Shown one piece after another: positions 1-8,397 of a DNA stretch of 64,000 nucleotides. The number at the start of each line of letters is the position of its first letter. Position 1 is the stretch's first letter. The DNA comes from Mycobacterium sp. OAS707. Lineage in GTDB: Bacteria; Actinomycetota; Actinomycetes; Mycobacteriales; Mycobacteriaceae. The notes under the pieces were generated by a model. That model did not search any database. It was not told the DNA's origin and worked only from the letters and a program-made list of their open reading frames with translations. The translations under genes were made by a program, and so were the position numbers. The stretch is taken from NCBI RefSeq assembly GCF_014873705.1, contig NZ_JADBDS010000003.1:124001-188000 (forward strand), written 5' to 3'.

Positions 1-614
1 ACTGGGTGACTGCAGCCGAGCACGGCATGAACGCGTCGACGTTCACCGCGCGGGTGATCGCGTCGACGGGGGCGGATGTGGCAGCGGCGCTGTCGGGAGC
101 CATCGGTGCGATGAGCGGTCCGCTGCACGGCGGTGCCCCGGCCAGGGTGATCCCGATGATCGAGGAGGCCGAAAAGACCGGTGACGCAGGCGCGGTCGTC
201 AAGGGCATCCTCGACCGCAAAGAGAAGTTGATGGGCTTCGGGCACCGCGTCTACCGTGCCGAGGATCCCCGGGCACGGGTGTTGCGGGCCACGGCCAAGC
301 GACTGGAGGCGCCCCGCTACGAGGTGGCGGCCGCGTTGGAACAGGCGGCGTTGGCTGAACTTCGTGAGCGCAGGCCCGACCGCGCCATCGAGACCAACGT
401 CGAGTTCTGGGCCGCGGTCATCCTGGACTTCGCCCAGGTACCGACGAAGATGATGCCCGCCATGTTCACCTGCGGCCGCACCGCCGGCTGGTGTGCCCAC
501 ATCCTGGAGCAGAAGCGACTCGGCAAGCTCGTCCGTCCCGCGGCCATCTACGTCGGACCCGATCCGCGCAGTCCCGAATCCGTCGAGGGTTGGGACCAAG
601 TCGCCAAGTCGTGA
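1..614 (+). CDS. citA: Citrate synthase 2, C-terminal part (gene begins before the window)
   Basis: Condenses oxaloacetate and acetyl-CoA to citrate in the TCA cycle. The reading frame is already open at base 3, so about the last 203 residues are present and the true start lies upstream. Visible family motifs are the active-site GPLHGGA and GFGHRVY histidine loops and a C-terminal domain with the HILEQKR/RP signature of citrate synthases. At the position where E. coli GltA has its catalytic Asp (NVDFYSG) this protein reads NVEFWAA, a conservative Glu. As I recall, M. tuberculosis CitA (Rv0889c) also has this Glu. The stop overlaps the GTG of the next gene by four bases (GTGA), so the two are probably co-transcribed. 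Family call is firm; the CitA rather than GltA assignment rests on sequence feel and synteny. Confidence 0.93.
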   Translation, partial: WVTAAEHGMNASTFTARVIASTGADVAAALSGAIGAMSGPLHGGAPARVIPMIEEAEKTGDAGAVVKGILDRKEKLMGFGHRVYRAEDPRARVLRATAKRLEAPRYEVAAALEQAALAELRERRPDRAIETNVEFWAAVILDFAQVPTKMMPAMFTCGRTAGWCAHILEQKRLGKLVRPAAIYVGPDPRSPESVEGWDQVAKS

Positions 615-1225
615 CTGATCCGGTCGGGATATTCGCCACGGCGGCACGCAGTTTCGCCGCGCTGGTACACGACCTGCCTGCCGACCGCTGGGACGGACCA
701 GGCCTCGGCGAGTGGGAACTGCGCTCACTGGTCGGGCACGCGTCGCGCTCGCTGATCACGGTCAGTACCTATCTGCTGCAGCCCGCGTCGACCGAGGACA
801 TCCACAGCCCGCAGGAGTACTACGCCAGGGTGAATCCGGCCGCGCTCGGACTCGCACCCGACGGTGTCGTCGAGCGCGGAAGGCAAGCCGGCCGGGATCT
901 GGGCGAGGACCCGGCAGCCACCGTCGACTCGTTGGTGGCGCGGGTGCTCGACGAGCTCGCCAGCGCAGGTGACCCGCTGATCACGGTGATCGGCGGGGCG
1001 GGAATCCGGCTACACACGTATTTGCCCACACGGACGTTCGAGCTGGCGGTGCACAGCCTGGATATTGCTCGGGCCGTTGGTATTTCGTATACGCCGCCCG
1101 ACGAGGTGCTCGAAGACGCGACGGTGTTGGCGGCACGGATCGCGGCAGCAGAAGGCCATGGCGCGACGGTGCTGCTGGCGTTGACGGGACGCGAGGAGTT
1201 GCCACGGTCGTTCTCGACCGTCTGA
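611..1225 (+). CDS. Maleylpyruvate isomerase-type (DinB-fold, mycothiol-dependent) family protein
   Basis: A 204-residue protein of the maleylpyruvate isomerase/DinB-like family, four-helix-bundle metal proteins that in actinobacteria often use mycothiol. The N-terminus (ATAARSFAALVHDLPADRW, then GEWELRSLVGH) matches the pattern of this family, with a helix-2 His as likely metal ligand; a later ELAVHSLDIARA segment supplies a second His of the usual site. The start is the GTG at 611, which overlaps the citA stop by four bases. The open frame extends further upstream only inside citA. The actual substrate cannot be told from sequence; most mycobacterial members are uncharacterised. Confidence 0.75.
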   Translation: MTDPVGIFATAARSFAALVHDLPADRWDGPGLGEWELRSLVGHASRSLITVSTYLLQPASTEDIHSPQEYYARVNPAALGLAPDGVVERGRQAGRDLGEDPAATVDSLVARVLDELASAGDPLITVIGGAGIRLHTYLPTRTFELAVHSLDIARAVGISYTPPDEVLEDATVLAARIAAAEGHGATVLLALTGREELPRSFSTV

Positions 1226-1265
1226 GTTCACCCACTTGTCGGTGGGCAGTGCTTAGGTGGGCAAC

Positions 1266-1715
1266 ATGGCAATCGAAGTACAACCCTCCCTGTCCCCACA
1301 TTTGTGCGTCGACGGCGCGGCCGCTGCGATCGACTTCTATGTCAAGGCGTTCGATGCCGTTGAGCTGGGCCGAGTTCCAGGACCCGACGGAAAGCTGGTG
1401 CACGCCGCGCTACAGATCAACGGCTCCACCGTGATGCTCAACGACGACTTCCCCGAGTACAACGACGGCAAGTCGTCGACGCCCGCAGCGCTCGGCGGCA
1501 CCCCGGTCACCATCCACCTCACCGTCACCGACGTGGAGTCGAAGTTTCAGCAGGCGATCGACGCAGGGGCCACCGTGGTCGCCCCGCTGGACGACCAGTT
1601 CTGGGGCGACCGATACGGCATCGTCCGCGATCCGTTCGGCCACCAGTGGTCACTGGGCCAGCCGGTGCGCGAAGTCAGCCCGGAGGAAATCGCGGAGGCG
1701 ATGAAGCAGGGGTAG
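1266..1715 (+). CDS. VOC/PhnB-like glyoxalase-fold protein
   Basis: A 149-residue single-chain VOC protein of the PhnB-like type. The N-terminal half (SPHLCVDGAAAAIDFYVKAFDAVE) and the C-terminal half (DQFWGDRYGIVRDPFGHQWSL) are the paired beta-alpha-beta-beta-beta modules of the fold. The DPFGHQW signature is typical of PhnB and of bleomycin-resistance-like members. The ATG at 1266 is preferred over the GTG nine bases upstream. In synteny it corresponds to M. tuberculosis Rv0887c. It faces the glycosidase gene, with a strong hairpin in between. Substrate is unknown. Confidence 0.82.
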   Translation: MAIEVQPSLSPHLCVDGAAAAIDFYVKAFDAVELGRVPGPDGKLVHAALQINGSTVMLNDDFPEYNDGKSSTPAALGGTPVTIHLTVTDVESKFQQAIDAGATVVAPLDDQFWGDRYGIVRDPFGHQWSLGQPVREVSPEEIAEAMKQG

Positions 1716-1761
1716 TAGCTCGCCCCCGGGTCCCTGCTTTAGGGCATATGTGGTGAATTGC

Positions 1762-1812
1762 CCGGCTCTTGGCGACTTTGTCGCGCGTAGCGACTTTGTC
1801 GCCGAGAGCCGG
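1762..1812. terminator. Long stem-loop between convergent genes
   Basis: A 15-base arm at 1762-1776 pairs with 1798-1812 with one mismatch. A second inner stem, GTCGC (1780-1784) with GCGAC (1790-1794), is closed by a five-base loop, and T runs flank the inner stem. It sits between the converging VOC gene and the glycosidase gene, where a bidirectional terminator is expected. There is no long U tract after the outer stem, so it may instead be a dispersed palindromic element. Confidence 0.5.
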
Positions 1813-1829
1813 ACAAAGCCAGGTGCCTC

Positions 1830-4406
1830 CTAGACGACGCCCGGGATGTACATCCCCAACAGAGCCAGCGGCAACCCGTTGTTCGTGGTGATCTGGTTGA
1901 TAGCGAAGATGCTGGCCGGCTTCGGGGTTCGTTCCAGCTCGGGTGTCGTCGGGTCGGACCCATAGAGGCCGAACTCGAGGTCATAGCCGTTGGCCCATTC
2001 GAGGTTGTCGACGAACGACCAGTACGTATAGCCGCGGATGTCCATGCCGTGCGCGATCTCGTCCTGCACCACCGCGATGTGGTTGACGATGTACGACGGC
2101 CGCTTCGAGTCGTTGGCGTCGGCGATACCGTTCTCCGTGACCCACAACGGCTTTCCGTATGACGCCGCGATGTCGAGCACCTCGCGGAAACCGCCGGGAT
2201 CGGTGGGCTGGTTGAAGTCGCTGCACGTCGGTTCGGACGCCGCGCAGCGTACGGGAAGTCCCTTCAGCCAAGGGAATCCGGGTATCGGCGCGACGCCGAA
2301 ACCCTGCATCGGCTGCGACCCGTAGTACTGCACGCCCATGAAGTCGACCTTGTTCGCCATGTCGGGGTGCAGCTCGTCGGGGGTCTGGATGCCGTCGAGG
2401 TTGGCGTCGACCCAGCCGTTGATCACCGCGTTCGGGAACCACCGGTTGTAGAAGGCGTTCCACGCGTCGGCGGCCTGCACGTCGTTCTGATTGACCGGGT
2501 TGGCCGGGCGCGCGGGGATCATGTTGTTGGCGAAGCCGACGAACGCGGCGGGCTGGCCAGCCGTCGCAACGGTGGTGTCCCACTTGTGCATTTCGTCGTA
2601 GGCCGCCACGTAGCCCTTGGCCTCGTTGACAAGGAAGGTCGACGCGAGGTCCGGCCGGATCAGGCCTGGCGGCCAACTCGGCACCAAAGTGGGGATTGCG
2701 AGGAACTCGGTCAGCACCGGCGGCACCGGTTCGTTGAGCACCGTCCAGTTGTCGACCTGGTCACCGTACTTCCACGCGACGTACGCGGCGTACTTCTGGA
2801 ATTCCACTGGGGTGTCGGACGACAACCAGCCCGCATCCTGCGCGGGTAGTCCGAGCTGGGCGAGCAGTCGCGTGGTCGTCGGGTCATGCACCCAGCTCGG
2901 CAGGGTGAAGTGGTTGACCGTGATCAGCGGTTCCAGATCGTGTGCCCGCAGCGAGGTGAACACGTCGCGATAGTGCTGGACCTCGTCCGGGTTGGCCAGT
3001 GCGTCCAACGCTTGCAGATCCGCCTGACTGACGCCGCCGCCTTCATCCGAGATATCAACGGATGCAGTCGAATTCGGGAAGATCCGGCTCCATTCGATGC
3101 TCATCCGGAAGGTGTTCATGCCGAGGGCGTCATGGGCCAGCCCCGCGTCGCTGTCGTATTGGACGTATGTGCCCGGCCCGTTCTCGGGCACGCCGTGCGT
3201 CAGCCCGAGCAGCTGATTGATCGGATCGTGCACCCACTTGTACCAGTCGGAGTTCGGATCGACGGGCGAGCCCGGGCCGCCCTCGGCCTGGAATCCTGCG
3301 TGGGCGACGCCCCAGTGGAAACTCGCCGGGAAGGACAGGTCGACGCCGGCTTGCGGGTCGATGTTGACGATGACGGTTTGCGCCACCGCGTCACCGCCGC
3401 CGGGGTTGAGGAAACTGCCGAGGATCGGCACGAATTTGGCCAATCCCAGCGGACCGTGCACGTGCAGACCTGCCGACTCGTCGCTGACCACGACCGTGAA
3501 CTGATCGGTGCCGCCGACCGCGAGCATCGCGTTCATCGGCCGGTAGGTGAAGTTGCCGTTCTGGTCGACTTCGACGGTTCCGCCGTTGTGCGGCGTTCCG
3601 ACGACCGTGTACGTCAGTGGGTCGCCGTCGGGGTCGACAGCACCGAGGTTGCCGGTGACCAACCCGTTCGATTGCGGGTTGAGCACGGGGTGGATGGTCG
3701 GCGTCCCGTTGAACAATTCACGGCGCACCCACGCCAGCAGCGTCCACACCGTCGGCGGCTGGGCCGGCCCGGCCGGAGCGCCCGCGGCGAACGGGTCGAG
3801 CACCGCCTTGACCACACTTGACACCAGGCCGCCGACATAGGTGACGACGGTGGCCGGGTCGTAAGCCGTCGGCCATGGCCGCAGCGACGCGACGTTCGGT
3901 GTCGCGATGGCGGCAGTTGACAGTTCGGTGGCCGCCGACATCGTCTGCGCTGCAAAGGAACTGGCGGGCTTGTCGACCTCGCTGGTGTCGGTGTCGACGG
4001 CGGCCTTCGAAGCGGTATCGACCTTCACCTCGGCGCCGTCGACCTCGGCGGTGGGCGCCGACACCTTCGCCTTGGGTTTGGGCTTCTTCGTCGGCTTCGT
4101 CGCCGGTTCGTCGTCCTTCGATTCCACGCTCGTGTTGGCGCCCCCGGTGCTGACCACGACACTGGTCGGGGTCTGCGACGCTGTCGACTCAGGCGACGGT
4201 GAGGCCGTGGTATCCGAACCCTTCGGCTGCTCGGTGGCAGTCGAGTCCGACGTGGTTGTCGACGCCGACTCCGAGGAGGAACCGCCTGGCGCACCTGACG
4301 TGTCCGCCCATGCCTGTCCGCACCCGTATCCAGTGGCGACCGCAACGCCGACCCCCAGCGCTACGGCCAATCCCCCAACCCGACCGACGTACATCGATGA
4401 ACGCAT
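1830..4406 (-). CDS. Secreted family 1 glycoside hydrolase with N-terminal low-complexity and Ig/cadherin-like modules
   Basis: About 858 residues from the ATG at 4406; an upstream TTG at 4427 is less likely. Order: signal peptide (hydrophobic stretch ending near AWAD, about residues 10-36); a Ser/Thr/Lys/Pro-rich linker to about 140; a helical module with LRPWPTAYDPATVVTYVGG and a WTLLAWVRRELFN segment seen in many secreted mycobacterial proteins; a VCBS/cadherin-like repeat (GAVDPDGDPLTYTV, about 240-320); then a GH1 barrel from about 354. The GH1 acid/base is in VLNEP (near 560) and the nucleophile in VTENG (near 758), followed by the WSFVDNLEWANGY motif. Likely a beta-glucosidase or related exo-glycosidase acting outside the membrane. 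GH1 enzymes are usually 440-480 residues, so the extra length is the N-terminal cell-surface part. Substrate unknown. Confidence 0.88.
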   Translation of the reverse strand: MRSSMYVGRVGGLAVALGVGVAVATGYGCGQAWADTSGAPGGSSSESASTTTSDSTATEQPKGSDTTASPSPESTASQTPTSVVVSTGGANTSVESKDDEPATKPTKKPKPKAKVSAPTAEVDGAEVKVDTASKAAVDTDTSEVDKPASSFAAQTMSAATELSTAAIATPNVASLRPWPTAYDPATVVTYVGGLVSSVVKAVLDPFAAGAPAGPAQPPTVWTLLAWVRRELFNGTPTIHPVLNPQSNGLVTGNLGAVDPDGDPLTYTVVGTPHNGGTVEVDQNGNFTYRPMNAMLAVGGTDQFTVVVSDESAGLHVHGPLGLAKFVPILGSFLNPGGGDAVAQTVIVNIDPQAGVDLSFPASFHWGVAHAGFQAEGGPGSPVDPNSDWYKWVHDPINQLLGLTHGVPENGPGTYVQYDSDAGLAHDALGMNTFRMSIEWSRIFPNSTASVDISDEGGGVSQADLQALDALANPDEVQHYRDVFTSLRAHDLEPLITVNHFTLPSWVHDPTTTRLLAQLGLPAQDAGWLSSDTPVEFQKYAAYVAWKYGDQVDNWTVLNEPVPPVLTEFLAIPTLVPSWPPGLIRPDLASTFLVNEAKGYVAAYDEMHKWDTTVATAGQPAAFVGFANNMIPARPANPVNQNDVQAADAWNAFYNRWFPNAVINGWVDANLDGIQTPDELHPDMANKVDFMGVQYYGSQPMQGFGVAPIPGFPWLKGLPVRCAASEPTCSDFNQPTDPGGFREVLDIAASYGKPLWVTENGIADANDSKRPSYIVNHIAVVQDEIAHGMDIRGYTYWSFVDNLEWANGYDLEFGLYGSDPTTPELERTPKPASIFAINQITTNNGLPLALLGMYIPGVV

Positions 4407-4531
4407 TGTCTTCGTATACGCCGGCAATCATCGGGGCGAGGGTTTTTGCGAAAGACAACAGGCCGCCCCCTGGCCGCAGTCCAATCCCGCCTCCAACCGG
4501 ACTCCAACCGCCGGTCTGCATGATCGCCGTC

Positions 4532-4834
4532 ATGACGACGCCACAACCACACCAGGCGAACGCTCCTGGTCAAATTCCCCAAGCGGCGCACGCGGTTGAC
4601 GCCGCAGGCAGGCCGCTGTCCGACAAGAGCAAGTTGACCGCTGGGCTGCTTGGAATCTTCCTCGGCAGCTTCGGGGTCGGTCGCTTCTACCTGGGCTACA
4701 CCACGATCGGAATCGCTCAGGTGGCCGTGACTTGGCTGACCCTCGGAATCGGCGGGATCTGGCCGCTGGTCGACGCCATTTTCATCCTCGCGGGCAAGGT
4801 ACCCGACGCGCAGGGGCGAACCCTGCGCGGTTGA
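4532..4834 (+). CDS. TM2-domain small membrane protein
   Basis: A 100-residue protein with a Gln/Pro/Ala-rich N-terminus and a C-terminal TM2 domain: a first membrane helix around LTAGLLGIFLGSFGVGRFYLG, the conserved G-RFYLGY motif, then a second helix ending in IWPLVDAIFIL. TM2 proteins are small two-helix membrane proteins of unknown role, common in bacteria and eukaryotes. Start is the ATG at 4532; an in-frame ATG at 4520 is also possible. Transcribed divergently from the glycosidase, sharing a short upstream region. Confidence 0.8.
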   Translation: MTTPQPHQANAPGQIPQAAHAVDAAGRPLSDKSKLTAGLLGIFLGSFGVGRFYLGYTTIGIAQVAVTWLTLGIGGIWPLVDAIFILAGKVPDAQGRTLRG

Positions 4835-4953
4835 GATGCCTTGGCGCACACAGCGTTCTGACGGCTGACTCCCAGCAAATCGGCTGACCAGCCGAATCCG
4901 CCGACCGCATGTATCGTCTCAGCAAACTGAAACATCGCTGAGGGCCGGGTGAG

Positions 4954-7900
4954 ATGGTCGAGTATTACCTGTCGGGCGCTGTGGAGGCCCGCGTCGAAGG
5001 TGCGACCGCACCGCTAGGCGGACCCAAGCAGAGATGCGTCTTGGCGGTGCTGCTGGCCAATCACGGCACGGTCGTCGGCAATGACAGGCTCATCGATTGC
5101 GTGTGGGAGGAGGAGCCGCCGGCGAAGGCGTTGGTGTCGTTGCGCTCCTACGTCGCCAACCTGCGCAAGATCCTGAACACGACCGGAGACGGCCAACGCC
5201 AACGGCTCGAATCGCGCCCCTACGGCTACCAGCTGAACCTGCTGCAGAACGATTCCGTCGATCTGCATCGGTTCGAAGAGCTGGTTTCGGCAGGCAGGGC
5301 CGCGTTGATCCGCAACGACCCCGCAGGCGCGGCGGGCGCACTCAACCAAGCTCTTGCGTTGTGGCACGGAGATCCCTTCGGCGAGTTCGCCTTCCGTGAT
5401 TTCGCTGCCCCCGACGTGCTGCGGTTCGCCGAACTGCGGACCACCGCGATAGAAGCGCGATTCGACGCCGAATTGATGCTCGGCGCCGCGCGTGACCTGA
5501 TTCCCGAAATCGAGGCCGCGGTGGCACAGCACCCGCTGCAGGAACGGCTGTGGGGACATCTGATGCTGGCCCTCTACCGGGCGGGCCGAACGGCGGACGC
5601 GCTGCGAGCGTTCGACCGCGCCCGCGCCACCCTCGACCGGGAGATCGGGACGCGGCCCGGAGAAGGCCTGCAGACCCTCTTCCAGAAGATCACCGACGGC
5701 TCGGCAGACCTGCGGGCCGAGCCCCCCGGCGGGGGGATCCATCCCGAACCCGACGCACCCCATACGCCCTTCGTCGGCCGGGATTCGGAGATGAGTGCCG
5801 TCACGACCGCCGTGCGCAGAGCCAAGGAATGCATCGGCGGAATGACGCTGATGACCGGGGAGAGCGGGATCGGCAAGACATCGCTGGCGCAGGCCGCCGC
5901 CGACCAGGCCAACGGGAACGGCATCACCGTCGCGTGGGCCGGTCACCCGACCGACGTCACGCTGCCACGGCTCTGGACGTGGATCCAGCTGCTGCGGCAG
6001 CTTGGCACCGCCCTCGGCGAGACCGGCCGCCGGGAGGTGCGGCGCGCCGCGCCCGGCGTCGTCGACGCGCTGGTTCCCGAGTGGGGACACGCCGACGAGA
6101 TCGGTTCTGCGGTCGGCGTGCCCGCTACGGGCTTCGCCCTGATTGAAGGCATTGTCCTTGCGCTGCAAAGACTTTCGTCGATTCAACCGTTGCTACTCGT
6201 TCTCGATGACCTACAGGTGGCCGACGAGGCGTCGATTGACACGCTGGCATTGCTTGCCGCTGAGTTCCCGCGCGTGCCCATCCAGATCATCGGCAATTGG
6301 ACATACTTCGGTGCCGACCGACCGATGAAAAGGCAATCGTTCGAGCGTCTGCTCAAGTCCAACGACATCGCCACGGTGCAGCTACGCGGTATCGACCGCA
6401 AGGCCGCCGGCTGTCTCGTCGACGCGATCGTCGGCGAGCCAACGTCTGCGGCGGTGCGGGACGAGGTGTGGCGCCAGTCCGGCGGCAACCCGTTCTACAT
6501 CAAGGAGCTCGCAAGGACGCTCGACACCGCGACGGCGGGTCCGCCGGAGGCGGTGGTCGGGGTGGTCGGCCGGCGACTGGGGGTTCTCGAAACCGCGTCT
6601 CGACGTGTGCTGAGCGCGGCCGCCGTGGTCGGCCCCGAGTTCGACGTAGCCGAACTCGCCGACATCGTCGACCTGTCGATTTCGGCCGTCCAGACCCGGC
6701 TGCGGCCTGCCTACGACACCGGCCTCCTCGACGAATCGGTCGAGCGTCCGGGGGCGTACCGGTTCAGCCACGGTCTGGTCCGCGACGGGCTACTCGCGCA
6801 GCTGGCCACCACCGAACGCACCAGCGTCCACGCCGCGGTGGCGACCACCCGCGCGGCCGCCGTCGCAACCGCCGCGTACGAGGACAGCATCGCCGCAGCG
6901 GATCACGCCTGGCGGGCTGGCGCTGAGCTGAATGCCGAGACAGCGCTGGACATCCACGAAACCGTCATCCAGCGAGCGCTGAACCGCTCGGCGTATGACG
7001 ACATCGCGGTGCTGGCCGAACACGCGCTGCAGGTCTGCCACAGGCTGCCGGCCAAACCCGAACACCTGGAGCGGCAGGCCACGCTGTGGCTGCACCTGGC
7101 CGGAGCGAAGGGCATCCTCGAAGGCCAGACCAGCAAGGCCGCCTCCGATGCGGTGCAGCGCGCATTCGAGATCGGCAGCGAGGTCAAGGGCCGAAGCTTC
7201 TACGGGGCGATGGCTCTTCAGTGCATGATGCTGTGCGCGTACGGACGCATCGAGGAAACCTTCGTCATCGCCACCGGGCTGCGCGAGCAGTACGAGAAAT
7301 CGGGGGACCCCGACATCGGTATCGCCAGCGACTTCGCGCACGCGATGGTCTACTCCCTACGCGGTGACGCCGAGGCGCTCATCGCCACGGGCAACCACAT
7401 GATGAGCACGTTTCCACCACCGCAGACGGTCACCGATCCGCTGCACTTCTTTCATCCACGCGTGTACTGCTGGATGGCGTTGGCAGAAGCAATGCGCGGC
7501 GACGACGATGCCATGAGCGAATACCTCCGGTTGGCAAGGGAACTCGCGCAAAGTAGAGGCGATGTGTTCAACATCCTGGCCGCCAAGCTCACATTCATAG
7601 AATGCGCGGCCATCCGCGGCGTCGTCGAGGGTACCGCAGCACTGGCCGACGAGGTCGACCGTGAGTTCTGCGCCGCAGGCGGCCAGCAGTGGGCGGCGTG
7701 CGCCAGGATCATCCGGGTCTGGGCACAAACCCTCGATACCGGCGACGCCGACCCTGCCGTCGCGTTCGAGGCCTTCGAGATCTTCACCAGCGACGGGTCC
7801 GTGGCGATGAACCCGACGTTTCTTGTCCTGCTGGCCGACATCGAAGCCCACCATGGACGATTCGATGGCGCGCACGAATTGCTCTGGCGGGCACAACGTT

Positions 7901-7974
7901 TGGCCGATGCCACCGGCGAACACGGCGAAGATCGGCTCATCGCCGAACGAATGGTCGCGTTGACGCCGGCGTGA
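4954..7974 (+). CDS. Large SARP/AfsR-type transcriptional regulator with AAA ATPase domain
   Basis: A 1006-residue multidomain regulator. Residues about 1-95 form an OmpR/PhoB-type winged helix (GGPKQRCVLAVLLANHGTVV, then LRSYVANLRKIL). About 100-245 is the bacterial transcriptional activation domain (FGEFAFRDFAAPDVLRFAELR; REIGTRPGEGLQTLFQKI). An ATPase core follows with a Walker A GESGIGKT near 305 and Walker B LLLVLDDL near 414, and a long helical, TPR-like C-terminal half. This is the AfsR-like layout of regulators that bind direct repeats and activate neighbouring or distant genes, with activity gated by ATP and a ligand or partner. A small hypothetical gene lies convergent downstream; no specialised metabolite cluster is visible nearby, so its target is unknown. 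Confidence 0.9.
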   Translation: MVEYYLSGAVEARVEGATAPLGGPKQRCVLAVLLANHGTVVGNDRLIDCVWEEEPPAKALVSLRSYVANLRKILNTTGDGQRQRLESRPYGYQLNLLQNDSVDLHRFEELVSAGRAALIRNDPAGAAGALNQALALWHGDPFGEFAFRDFAAPDVLRFAELRTTAIEARFDAELMLGAARDLIPEIEAAVAQHPLQERLWGHLMLALYRAGRTADALRAFDRARATLDREIGTRPGEGLQTLFQKITDGSADLRAEPPGGGIHPEPDAPHTPFVGRDSEMSAVTTAVRRAKECIGGMTLMTGESGIGKTSLAQAAADQANGNGITVAWAGHPTDVTLPRLWTWIQLLRQLGTALGETGRREVRRAAPGVVDALVPEWGHADEIGSAVGVPATGFALIEGIVLALQRLSSIQPLLLVLDDLQVADEASIDTLALLAAEFPRVPIQIIGNWTYFGADRPMKRQSFERLLKSNDIATVQLRGIDRKAAGCLVDAIVGEPTSAAVRDEVWRQSGGNPFYIKELARTLDTATAGPPEAVVGVVGRRLGVLETASRRVLSAAAVVGPEFDVAELADIVDLSISAVQTRLRPAYDTGLLDESVERPGAYRFSHGLVRDGLLAQLATTERTSVHAAVATTRAAAVATAAYEDSIAAADHAWRAGAELNAETALDIHETVIQRALNRSAYDDIAVLAEHALQVCHRLPAKPEHLERQATLWLHLAGAKGILEGQTSKAASDAVQRAFEIGSEVKGRSFYGAMALQCMMLCAYGRIEETFVIATGLREQYEKSGDPDIGIASDFAHAMVYSLRGDAEALIATGNHMMSTFPPPQTVTDPLHFFHPRVYCWMALAEAMRGDDDAMSEYLRLARELAQSRGDVFNILAAKLTFIECAAIRGVVEGTAALADEVDREFCAAGGQQWAACARIIRVWAQTLDTGDADPAVAFEAFEIFTSDGSVAMNPTFLVLLADIEAHHGRFDGAHELLWRAQRLADATGEHGEDRLIAERMVALTPA

Positions 7975-7980
7975 ACCGCC

Positions 7981-8382
7981 TCAGCTCTTGACCGCGCCTT
8001 CGGGCAGCGCCTCGCGCCATTGCCGCCACACTGCGCGGTCCGTCATCAAGTCGAGCAGACTGCCGAAACCGGTTGGATAGACCAGCGATACCAGCCACTG
8101 ACGCGAATCACCTTGACTGATCTGAAAACCGCCGCGATAGAACTGGCGCAGCCACTTGATCGCGAGTTGGTCGCGGTCGAATTCGAAGATCACCACCGGC
8201 TCACCCGCGGAAAGTCTTGCCTTGTAGTCGGTCAGCCCGAGTTCCTCGTCGACCCATTTGGAGTACTCGGAGGCGACGCAGCGCAGCGTCGTATCCGTGA
8301 GCTCCAGTTCGACATTGACCCACCAGGAGTTGCCCCGGCTCTTCAAAAGATAGGCCTTCGTGTGCGGAGGGGCGCTGGACAT
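7981..8382 (-). CDS. Hypothetical protein, 133 residues
   Basis: I do not recognise this family. It is a soluble, mixed alpha/beta sequence rich in aromatic residues (SWWVNVELELTD, WLRQFYRGGFQI, RQWLVSLVYPTGF), with no signal peptide or membrane helix. The ATG at 8382 is a clear start. It lies 15 bases downstream of nothing on its own strand other than the lipoprotein gene (8398-9138), which is read in the same direction and ends 15 bases before... its start, so the two probably form an operon with the lipoprotein first. Confidence 0.6.
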   Translation of the reverse strand: MSSAPPHTKAYLLKSRGNSWWVNVELELTDTTLRCVASEYSKWVDEELGLTDYKARLSAGEPVVIFEFDRDQLAIKWLRQFYRGGFQISQGDSRQWLVSLVYPTGFGSLLDLMTDRAVWRQWREALPEGAVKS

Positions 8383-8397
8383 CGTGTTATCCGCCCG

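Noticed and set aside
2886..3821. A 311-residue plus-strand open frame
   Set aside because: Antisense to the glycosidase gene, with no ribosome site or known domain.
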